DNA from: DASUSH01 sp050996575
GTDB lineage: Bacteria > Actinomycetota > Thermoleophilia > Solirubrobacterales > 70-9
Direction: 5' to 3'
DNA: 7,637 nt
NCBI GenBank assembly: GCA_050996575.1
Contig: JBPCRS010000130.1
Location: 1 to 7,637 of the forward strand
Part shown: in pieces, positions 1 through 5,959 of the stretch
Layout: each line of letters opens with the position of its first letter
Position numbering within the stretch: position 1 is the stretch's first letter
The notes under the pieces: model-generated
What the model saw: only the letters and a program-made list of their open reading frames with translations
Databases searched by the model: none
Told to the model about the DNA's origin: nothing
Position numbers and translations under genes: made by a program

Positions 1-1505
1 GGGTGAAGGTAGGCCGAGTAGCCCGGCACCTTGAGCTCGCCAAGCACGGTCGGATCGGTCGGCGTGGAGAGGTCGACCGTATAGAGCGGGTCGACCTGGC
101 GGAAGGTGACGACGTAGGCGACGTCGCCGATGAAGCGGACGGCGTAGATCTGCTCGCCGCGGCCGAGGCCGCCGACCTGCCCGACCTCGGCCAGCTTGTC
201 GCCGACCTCGCCGAGCACCGTGACGAAGCTCTCGCGATCGCCGACCTCGAACTCGGGCGACTCGCCGGTGCTCGCGACCCGCAGCAACCCGTCCTGCTCG
301 GAGAGCGACCACTGGCTGAGCATGAAGCCGGGAACCTCGCCGCTTGACGTGTAGGCGGTCTCGCCCGGGCCGAGCGCGAACTTGTGGATCGCGGTGGTGA
401 CCGCGGAAGCGCGCTTCTCGGTGGCGTCGAAAGGCAGCCAGCGCTCGGTCGCGACGTAGAGCGCGTCGGCCGAGCTGTAGACGGTGTCGCCCTGGGTCAT
501 GATCGAATCGGTGTCGACCGGCTCGATGCCCTTCGCCAGGTCAAGCGTGAGAACGCTAAGCATCTCGAGCCCGGAGAAGCGGCGCGGACGGCGAATCTCG
601 CGGCAGGGTAGGAGGCGGCGCTTCTCGCTCGCGCCCGTGGTCTGGTCGGTGAGGACGGTGTTCGGGACGAGGCCGCCGGCGCGGCGGCGCTGTGGTCTCG
701 GCTGCGGCTCGACGATGCCACCGCCGCCGACCGGGGGCAGCTCACCGAACGCGTAGGTCGGCGAGGAGGAGACGACGACGCGCGCCGTCCCCTCGCTGAG
801 CCGGGCGTCGACGTATCCGCCGTCGACCCGCAGCGTGCGGACGAGCTTCATCGCGGTTGGGTCGGAGACATCCACTTCGGAGAGCAGGGTCTCCGGCGTG
901 TAGTAGTAGTCGGCGGTCGTCGAGGAGGACTGGGCGAGGACCAGCAGGCGGTCGCCGTCGAGCAGCAGCTCCTGGCCGTAGGCGGCGTCCGCAGAGTCGT
1001 CCTTGCCGCCGCCGAGCTTGGAGAGCCCGAGCGAGCCGAGCTCGACCGGTGAGGCGCCGGAGACATCGAGCGCGCGAAGCTTGCCGTCGGCGACTGCGAA
1101 GACGCGCGAGCCCGACGCCTTGACGATGTCGGGCTCATCGATCCCCGCCTCCTGGACGTTCGTCTCGCTGGTCGTCGAGCCCGAACCACCGGCGGCGGCC
1201 GCGCCGCCGGCATCGCCGGGCGCAGCGGTGACCGGCGCCCCGCCGTCTTCGGCGACGGCCCCACCTCCGACTCCATATCCGCCGATCGCCTCAGAGTGCC
1301 GGCGCGCGTAGCGCTTTACCGCGGCGCAGGAACCGAAGCCGCGAAGCTCGGCGCCGGCGGCGCGGGCTCCGGGGGTGTCGCGCTCGGGGCTCGGAGCGTC
1401 GAGCGCCAGCGCCGCGATCGGTACCGCGACCAAGATCGCGAGCAGGACGGTCGCGACGGCGCCGGTCAGACCTGCTCTTCGAAGCGATTCCCTGATCTGC
1501 CTCAC
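1..1505 (-). CDS. Secreted/membrane-anchored beta-propeller domain protein (PF09826-type), 3' end outside window
   Basis: Reading leftwards from GTG at 1505-1503, one open frame continues to base 1, giving 501 residues with no stop, so the C-terminus is missing. An in-frame TGA at 1520-1518 excludes a longer start. Residues 1-10 are basic (MRQIRESLRR) and about 12-34 are hydrophobic, which indicates a signal peptide or single membrane anchor; the rest would be extracytoplasmic. A Gly/Ala-rich linker covers about 75-112. The stretch TNVQEAGIDEPDIVK (115-129) is the hallmark of the 'secreted protein with C-terminal beta-propeller' family, supported by RRPRRFSGLEMLSVLTLDL (305-323) and repeated blade-like strands such as GDVAYVVTFRQVDPLYTVDL (460-479). 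A basic, Pro-rich insert lies at about 265-300. Cys60 and Cys301 could form a disulfide. The family's biochemical role is not known to me. Family members are usually longer, so one or two hundred residues are probably missing. It is divergent from the membrane-protein operon at 1591. Confidence 0.85.
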   Translation of the reverse strand, partial: MRQIRESLRRAGLTGAVATVLLAILVAVPIAALALDAPSPERDTPGARAAGAELRGFGSCAAVKRYARRHSEAIGGYGVGGGAVAEDGGAPVTAAPGDAGGAAAAGGSGSTTSETNVQEAGIDEPDIVKASGSRVFAVADGKLRALDVSGASPVELGSLGLSKLGGGKDDSADAAYGQELLLDGDRLLVLAQSSSTTADYYYTPETLLSEVDVSDPTAMKLVRTLRVDGGYVDARLSEGTARVVVSSSPTYAFGELPPVGGGGIVEPQPRPQRRRAGGLVPNTVLTDQTTGASEKRRLLPCREIRRPRRFSGLEMLSVLTLDLAKGIEPVDTDSIMTQGDTVYSSADALYVATERWLPFDATEKRASAVTTAIHKFALGPGETAYTSSGEVPGFMLSQWSLSEQDGLLRVASTGESPEFEVGDRESFVTVLGEVGDKLAEVGQVGGLGRGEQIYAVRFIGDVAYVVTFRQVDPLYTVDLSTPTDPTVLGELKVPGYSAYLH

Positions 1506-1513
1506 ATCCCCAC

Positions 1514-1548
1514 TACGTCAACCCTGAGGTTACGTCACAGTTGCGTCA
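1514..1548 (+). promoter_or_regulatory. Three direct TNCGTCA repeats in the divergent intergenic region (candidate operator)
   Basis: TACGTCA occurs at 1514-1520 and 1531-1537, and TGCGTCA at 1542-1548. The last two sit in the longer pair TTACGTCA-CAG-TTGCGTCA, 11 bases apart start to start, about one helical turn; the first is 17 bases upstream of the second. AACC-CTGA-GGTT (1519-1530) forms a small dyad between copies one and two. The repeats occupy the 85-base gap between the divergent beta-propeller and DUF3556 genes, and overlap the possible -10 of the former. Direct repeats at helical spacing are typical of response-regulator sites. The regulator is unknown. Confidence 0.4.
1527..1532 (-). 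promoter_or_regulatory. Possible -10 hexamer (TAACCT) for the beta-propeller gene
   Basis: On the minus strand TAACCT (TAnnnT type) would place transcription start near 1519 and give a leader of about 14 bases before GTG 1505. The same hexamer precedes two other genes in this window at a spacing expected for a -10 element. No convincing -35 lies 16-18 bases upstream. GTGGGG just before the start is the only purine-rich stretch and is too close to be a good ribosome site. Weak evidence. Confidence 0.3.
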
Positions 1549-1578
1549 GCGTCGCGGTCCCGAGCTTTCCGTGTGGTA

Positions 1579-1584
1579 GGAAGG
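1579..1584 (+). promoter_or_regulatory. Ribosome binding site deciding the DUF3556 start
   Basis: GGAAGG lies six bases before ATG 1591. This supports ATG 1591 over the in-frame GTG at 1573, which lies upstream of the site and has no such sequence of its own. Confidence 0.65.
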
Positions 1585-1590
1585 TCGCCG

Positions 1591-3348
1591 ATGGGTTTCC
1601 TGACACCCGCTCCGCCGCCGGTCGACGTCGCCGAGTGGAAGACGAAGCCGCACCTCGAGCGGATCAAGCCGCTTGCGCAGGACTGGGCGGTGAACGGCTT
1701 CGGCACCCCGTCGGCGATCTACCTCATCTACCTCGTCAAGCTCGTCCTCTTCGGTTTTGGTGCCTTCGCCCTGATCGCCGCGACGACGACCGGGATCGGC
1801 GGGCTCGGGGACTTCTCCGAGTGGTGGACCGAGCCGATCGTCTTTCAGAAGGTCGTCGTCTGGCTCGTCCTCTGGGAGGTCCTAGGGCTCGGCTGCGGCT
1901 CGATGCCGCTGACGTTCCGCTTCATTCCACCGATCGGCGGCATCCTCTACTGGCTTCGCCCGGGCACCGTCCGCCTCCCGCCCTGGCCGAACCACGTCCC
2001 GCTGACGAGCGGCACGCGACGCTCGCCGCTCGACGTCGTCCTCTACGCCGGCGTCCTCGGCTCGGCCATATACCTGCTGCTCTCCGGCGGTGAGCCGGTC
2101 GCGGGCGAGTCGGTTGGCCGACTCGACCCGAGTGCGGTCGGGGTCCTGATCGGGTTCCTCGTCCTGCTCGGCCTTCGCGACAAGGTTTCCTTTCTCGCCG
2201 CTAGGCCCGAGGTGTATGGCCCGCTTCTCGTCGTCTTCCTGTTCGGTCTCGGCAACCTGATCGTCGCCTCGCAGTTCGTCCTCCTCTGCATCTGGCTCGG
2301 CGCCGCGGCGTCGAAGCTCAACCGCCATTTCCCCTTCGTCGTCTCGGTGATGATCTCCAACACCCCCTGGAATCGCTCGCGCAAGGCGAAGGCGATGCTG
2401 TACGAGAGCTATCCCGAGGACCTGCGCCCCTCGCGTGTCGCTGTCCTCGCCGCGCACATGGGCACGGCGATCGAATTCACCCTGCCGGTCGTCCTCTTTT
2501 TGACGAGCGGCGGGTTGGTCGGCACGGTGGCGATGATCGGGATGATCGTCTTCCACGTCCACATCACCTCGACCTTCCCGCTCGCGGTGCCGCTCGAGTG
2601 GAACCTGTTCATGATCTTCGGCCTCCTCTTCCTCTACGGCCATTACGGCGATGTCCCGCTCTCGACGCTCGACGATCCGCTCCTGATCGCCTTTCTGATC
2701 GCCTGCTGCGTTCTCGTCCCGGTCGTCGGCAACTTCTGGCCAGAGAAGGTTTCCTTTCTGCCGTCGATGCGCTATTACGCCGGCAACTGGGCGACGAGTC
2801 AGTGGCTGTTCAAAAAGGAGAGCGGCGCCGAGGAGAAGCTCGATTTCTCGATCACCAAGCCGGCGCGAATCGTCGTCGAGCAGGTGAGCAGGATCTACGA
2901 CCGAGACACCGCCGAGGTCCTGCTGGCGAAGGGCCTCGCCTTTCGCTCGATGCATTCGCACGGCCGCGCCCTGAACGGCCTGCTGCCGCGCGCCGTCGAC
3001 GATGTCGAGGCCTACCATGTCCGCGAGGGGGAGCTGGTCTCGGGCATCGTCAACGGATGGAACTTCGGCGACGGGCATCTCCACGACGCTCAGCTTCTCG
3101 CCGCGGTCCAGGAGCGCTGCCGCTTCGAGCCTGGCGAGCTCCGGGTGATCACGCTCGAATCCCAGCCCGCACACGTCCAGCGCCAGCGCTACCGGATTCT
3201 CGACGCGGCGAGTGGCCTGCTCGAGGAGGGGTTCGTCGAGGTGGCGGAGATGGTCGCGCGACTGCCCTGGCTCGACGACACCTGGGACTTCCCGGTCGAG
3301 GTGACGAGCCGGCCCGAGGCGAGGCCGGCACCCGCGACCGCGGCATGA
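1591..3348 (+). CDS. DUF3556 family multi-pass membrane protein
   Basis: The 585-residue product begins MGFLTPAPPPVDVAEWKTKP and continues with HLERIKPLAQDWAVNGFGTP. This opening is characteristic, as I recall it, of the actinobacterial DUF3556 transmembrane family. About nine or ten hydrophobic segments are visible, roughly at 41-65, 84-101, 147-165, 180-196, 210-240 (possibly two), 290-306, 308-325, 335-350 and 362-380. An HVH pair at 322-324 lies in a membrane segment and could be functional. Residues about 395-575 are hydrophilic and form a soluble C-terminal region with NGWNFGDGHLHDAQ (488-501). No biochemical function is established to my knowledge. The start is set by GGAAGG six bases upstream. 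The stop TGA overlaps the ATG of the next gene (ATGA at 3345-3348), implying translational coupling and a shared task with the flavoprotein. A distant resemblance to other His-bearing membrane enzymes is speculation. Confidence 0.85.
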   Translation: MGFLTPAPPPVDVAEWKTKPHLERIKPLAQDWAVNGFGTPSAIYLIYLVKLVLFGFGAFALIAATTTGIGGLGDFSEWWTEPIVFQKVVVWLVLWEVLGLGCGSMPLTFRFIPPIGGILYWLRPGTVRLPPWPNHVPLTSGTRRSPLDVVLYAGVLGSAIYLLLSGGEPVAGESVGRLDPSAVGVLIGFLVLLGLRDKVSFLAARPEVYGPLLVVFLFGLGNLIVASQFVLLCIWLGAAASKLNRHFPFVVSVMISNTPWNRSRKAKAMLYESYPEDLRPSRVAVLAAHMGTAIEFTLPVVLFLTSGGLVGTVAMIGMIVFHVHITSTFPLAVPLEWNLFMIFGLLFLYGHYGDVPLSTLDDPLLIAFLIACCVLVPVVGNFWPEKVSFLPSMRYYAGNWATSQWLFKKESGAEEKLDFSITKPARIVVEQVSRIYDRDTAEVLLAKGLAFRSMHSHGRALNGLLPRAVDDVEAYHVREGELVSGIVNGWNFGDGHLHDAQLLAAVQERCRFEPGELRVITLESQPAHVQRQRYRILDAASGLLEEGFVEVAEMVARLPWLDDTWDFPVEVTSRPEARPAPATAA

Positions 3349-4763
3349 GCGACGCGATCGTCGTCGGCTCGGGTCCGAACGGCCTCAGCTGCGCGGTGGC
3401 GCTCGCCCGGGCCGGTGTCGACGTGACCGTGCTCGAGGCCGACGACGAAATCGGTGGCGGCGCGCGGACGAGCGAGCTGACCCTGCCGGGGGTCCTCCAC
3501 GACCACTGCTCGGCCGTCCACCCGATGGCCGCCTGTTCGCCGTTTCTCATCTCGCTCGGGCTCGATCGCCACGGGCTCGAGTGGCGCTGGCCGGAAGTCG
3601 ATCTCGCTCACCCGCTCGATGACGGCAGCGCCGCCGTGATGGTCCGCTCGCTCGAGCAAACCGCCGACGGTCTCGGCGCCGACGGCGCGGCCTGGCGGCG
3701 GATCTTCGGTCCGCCGGTGCGCGGGTTCGACCGGCTGAACGCGGATCTGACAAGGCCGATCCTCCATCTCCCGAGCCATCCTCTGCTGCTCACCCGGTTC
3801 GGCTTGCCGGCGGCGATGCCGGCGACGCTGCTCGCTCGTGCCTGGCGGGGGGCTCCGGCTCGCGCCCTCTTCGGCGGCGTCGCCGCGCACGCGGTCAGCC
3901 GGCTCGACCGACCGATGAGCTCCTCGATCGGCGCGGCGCTGATCGTCGCCGGCCACGCCCACGGCTGGCCCGTCGCCCGCGGCGGATCGGGGGCGATCAC
4001 AGCGGCTCTCGCCGCCGAGCTCGCGGCGAACGGCGGCAGGGTCGAGACCGGCCGGCGCGTGCGCTCACTCGACGAGCTGTCGACGGCCGACATCGTCGCC
4101 CTCGACCTCGCCCCCGCCGCGGTCGTCGAGATCGCAGGCGACCGGCTGCCGCGTCGGGTCGCCCGCGCCTACCGGCGCTACCGCCACGGCCCCGCGGCGT
4201 TCAAGGTCGACCTCGCCGTCGACGGGGGGGTCCCGTGGACGAGCGAGCCATGCCGCCGGGCGGGCACCGTCCATGCCGCCGGGAGCTTCGAGGAGATCGT
4301 CGCCGCCGAGCACGAGGTGAGCCGCGGCCGGATGCCGGAGCGGCCCTTCGTCCTCGTCGCGCAGCAATACCTCGCTGACCCCGAGCGCTCGGCCGGAGAC
4401 GTGCATCCGATCTGGGCCTACGCCCATGTTCCCAGCGGGCATGCCGGCGACGCCTTCGAGTCCGTGATCGACCAGATCGAGCGCTTCGCGCCGGGCCTTC
4501 GCGAGCGGATCGTCGCGCACTCGGTCCGCAGTCCGCTCGAATTCGCCGCCTACAACCCGAACTACATCGGCGGCGACATCATCACCGGCGCCAACACGCC
4601 AAAGCAGATCCTCTTTCGGCCGCGCCTCGCCCTCGACCCGTACTCAACCGGGATCCCCGGCGTCTACATCTGCTCGGCGGCAACGCCCCCGGGCGCCGGC
4701 GTTCACGGCATGAACGGGTTCAACGCCGCCAATTCCGCGCTCGCCAACCTCGAGCAGACCTGA
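3345..4763 (+). CDS. FAD-dependent oxidoreductase of the phytoene desaturase (CrtI/PYROXD2-like) family
   Basis: The 472-residue product opens with a dinucleotide-binding fold: VVGSGPNGLSCAVALARAG (6-24), then VTVLEADDEIGGGARTSE (27-44), where Glu31 should bind the FAD ribose and GGGAR is the usual second FAD contact. The C-terminal FAD signature is GVYICSAATPPGAGVHGMNG (439-458), followed by FNAANSAL. This layout is that of COG1233 phytoene dehydrogenase-related proteins. Length is near the family norm of about 500. True carotenoid desaturation is not implied, because no phytoene synthase or other crt gene is present here; related proteins act on varied hydrophobic substrates. ATG 3345 overlaps the stop of the DUF3556 gene and has no good ribosome site of its own, so translation is probably coupled. 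The same frame stays open upstream to about 2598, but that part is antiparallel noise inside the previous gene. Confidence 0.87.
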   Translation: MSDAIVVGSGPNGLSCAVALARAGVDVTVLEADDEIGGGARTSELTLPGVLHDHCSAVHPMAACSPFLISLGLDRHGLEWRWPEVDLAHPLDDGSAAVMVRSLEQTADGLGADGAAWRRIFGPPVRGFDRLNADLTRPILHLPSHPLLLTRFGLPAAMPATLLARAWRGAPARALFGGVAAHAVSRLDRPMSSSIGAALIVAGHAHGWPVARGGSGAITAALAAELAANGGRVETGRRVRSLDELSTADIVALDLAPAAVVEIAGDRLPRRVARAYRRYRHGPAAFKVDLAVDGGVPWTSEPCRRAGTVHAAGSFEEIVAAEHEVSRGRMPERPFVLVAQQYLADPERSAGDVHPIWAYAHVPSGHAGDAFESVIDQIERFAPGLRERIVAHSVRSPLEFAAYNPNYIGGDIITGANTPKQILFRPRLALDPYSTGIPGVYICSAATPPGAGVHGMNGFNAANSALANLEQT

Positions 4764-4784
4764 GCCGTCGTTCAGCTCGTCCCG

Positions 4785-4790
4785 TAACCT
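4785..4790 (+). promoter_or_regulatory. Candidate leaderless -10 element (TAACCT) for the alpha/beta hydrolase
   Basis: TAACCT ends exactly seven bases before GTG 4798, so transcription would begin at or next to the start codon. No Shine-Dalgarno sequence lies before this GTG, consistent with leaderless translation. No clear -35 is seen. The same hexamer at the same distance precedes GTG 7018 on the other strand. It could be an internal promoter inside an otherwise co-transcribed unit. Confidence 0.4.
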
Positions 4791-4797
4791 CAACCGT

Positions 4798-5730
4798 GTG
4801 ACCCGCAGCGGCGAGCGCTTCGCGAAAGTCGGCGATCTCGAGCTCTGCTACGAGGAGTTCGGCTCGTCGGAGAACCCGCCGATGCTGCTCGTCATGGGCC
4901 TGGCAACGCAGATGATCGGCTGGCACGTGGACTTCTGCTCTGAGCTCGCCGAGCGCGGCTTTCGGGTGATCCGCTATGACAACCGCGACATCGGCCGCTC
5001 GTCGAAGATCGGCGACGCCGGGGTGCCGAGTCGGGCGCAGATGCTCTTCGGCCTCGGCACGTCGGCCTACACGTTGTCCGACCTGGCGGCCGACGGCGTC
5101 GGCCTGCTCGACGCGCTCGAGATCGACTCGGCGCACGTCGTCGGCGCCTCGATGGGCGGGATGATCGCGCAGACGGTCGCGATCGAGCACCCGCGGCGGG
5201 TCCACTCGCTGGCATCGATCATGTCGAGCGTCGGCGAGCGCCGCACGGGTTTGCCCCGGCTGCGAGCCTTCGGCCCCCTGATGAAGGCAGCGCCGAGCGA
5301 CCGGGATGGCTTCATCGGGCACACGGTCAAGACGTTTGAGGTGATCGGCTCGCCGGGCTTTGAGACCGACGAGGATCGGCTGCGCGAGACGGCCGGCCAG
5401 AGCTTCGACCGCTGCCGCTATCCGCAGGGCATCGCCCGACAACTTAACGCGCTAACCTCCTCGCCGGGTCGCCGCCGGGCGCTCGGCGGCGTCCGGGCGC
5501 CGACCGTCGTCATCCACGGCGACAAGGACCCGCTCGTCCGCTTCGCCGCGGGCAAGGCGACCGCGCGGGCAGTTCCCGGCGCGCGGCTCGAGGTCGTGCG
5601 CGGCATGGGGCATGACCTGCCACGTGGGGCCTGGCCGCAGATCGTCGGCGCGATTGTCGAGAACGCTCGCGCCGCGGAAGACGGGCGACTGGCGATGCCT
5701 GGCTCCGTGCCGGAGCGGGTCGAGGGCTAG
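4798..5730 (+). CDS. Alpha/beta hydrolase (serine hydrolase, possible esterase)
   Basis: The 310-residue product has the canonical alpha/beta-hydrolase order: strand and oxyanion region PPMLLVMGLATQMIGW (27-42), DNRDIGRSS (61-69), nucleophile elbow VVGASMGGMIAQ (114-125) with Ser118, acid strand VVIHGDKDPLV (237-247) with Asp244 (or Asp242), and His272 in RGMGHDLP. The full triad is therefore present. The DNRDxGRS motif resembles methylesterase-type hydrolases such as RdmC and related esterases, but the substrate cannot be assigned. A small cap covers about 140-215. The start is GTG 4798; it has no Shine-Dalgarno sequence but follows a TAACCT hexamer by seven bases. It lies 34 bases after the flavoprotein, same strand, and may act on the same hydrophobic substrate. 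Its stop TAG (5728-5730) falls inside the left arm of the palindromic element at 5727-5898. Confidence 0.88.
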   Translation: MTRSGERFAKVGDLELCYEEFGSSENPPMLLVMGLATQMIGWHVDFCSELAERGFRVIRYDNRDIGRSSKIGDAGVPSRAQMLFGLGTSAYTLSDLAADGVGLLDALEIDSAHVVGASMGGMIAQTVAIEHPRRVHSLASIMSSVGERRTGLPRLRAFGPLMKAAPSDRDGFIGHTVKTFEVIGSPGFETDEDRLRETAGQSFDRCRYPQGIARQLNALTSSPGRRRALGGVRAPTVVIHGDKDPLVRFAAGKATARAVPGARLEVVRGMGHDLPRGAWPQIVGAIVENARAAEDGRLAMPGSVPERVEG

Positions 5731-5898
5731 ATGATTGATTCCCAATCCCCGCGCACGCGGATGACGCACGGATACCGTCGCTGGATCGCGCCCGTCGCGA
5801 CTCGCACATGCCCACCGGCATGCGCTTCGCCCGCCGGCCACGCCCAGCTCGGTCCCGTGCGCCCCCGCGCACACGCCGATTGGGAATCAATCATCTAG
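5727..5898. repeat. 172-bp full-length imperfect palindrome with perfect 21-bp ends (MITE-like element or structured RNA)
   Basis: Bases 5727-5747 are the exact reverse complement of 5878-5898. The arms are CTAG plus the AT-rich 17-mer ATGATTGATTCCCAATC, standing out in GC-rich DNA. Pairing continues inward: 5750-5751/5874-5875, 5756-5760/5865-5869, 5765-5771/5855-5861, 5774-5777/5850-5853, 5780-5784/5844-5848, 5787-5788/5841-5842 and 5792-5794/5835-5837. It ends in a central hairpin CATGCC-CACC-GGCATG (5807-5822), two bases off the exact centre. I count about 63 Watson-Crick pairs across two arms of about 84 bases. Each arm also holds its own small dyad GATT-CCC-AATC. The element sits between two convergent genes and contains the stop codon of the upstream hydrolase. 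There is no T-tract, so it is not a classical terminator. No credible gene lies inside. Confidence 0.8.
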
Positions 5899-5916
5899 TG
5901 GCCTCGGCTACCTAGT

Positions 5917-5946
5917 CTCGGGCGTCCGCCGCCATCGCGGCCCGAG
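5917..5946 (-). terminator. GC-rich stem-loop after the patatin gene, possible terminator without U-tract
   Basis: CTCGGG (5917-5922) pairs with CCCGAG (5941-5946). After a three-base bulge, CCGC (5926-5929) pairs with GCGG (5937-5940), leaving a seven-base loop. On the minus strand it begins 13 bases after the patatin stop codon (5960-5962), where a terminator would be expected. There is no run of T on either side, which is common for terminators in GC-rich actinobacteria but leaves the call uncertain. Confidence 0.35.
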
Positions 5947-5959
5947 CCACTGCGAGCGC

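Noticed and set aside
1882..3174. 430-codon open frame on the minus strand
   Set aside because: It lies wholly antisense to the DUF3556 gene. The translation is a low-complexity run of Asp, Glu, Arg and Ala with no domain, as expected opposite GC-rich coding DNA.
2598..3344. Upstream extension of the flavoprotein frame (would give 721 residues)
   Set aside because: The extra part is Arg/Pro/Ala-rich and overlaps the DUF3556 gene. The dinucleotide-binding fold starts right after ATG 3345, which overlaps the previous stop in the usual ATGA way.
3189..3962. 257-codon minus-strand open frame
   Set aside because: It is antisense to the DUF3556 and flavoprotein genes, rich in Arg/Glu/Ala, and has no recognisable motif.
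3345..4763. Assignment of the flavoprotein as crtI (phytoene desaturase)
   Set aside because: The fold matches, but no carotenoid synthesis genes are present and many relatives act on other substrates, so no gene symbol is given.
5452..5890. Minus-strand open frames running through the palindromic element
   Set aside because: They are antisense to the hydrolase and Arg-rich without a domain. The palindrome itself explains the sequence better than coding does.
5727..5898. Palindrome as a simple bidirectional rho-independent terminator
   Set aside because: The stem is about 84 bases per arm with many internal loops, the outer stem is AT-rich, and no T-tract follows on either strand.
5727..5898. 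CRISPR repeats
   Set aside because: The two 21-bp copies are inverted, not direct, and there are only two of them.
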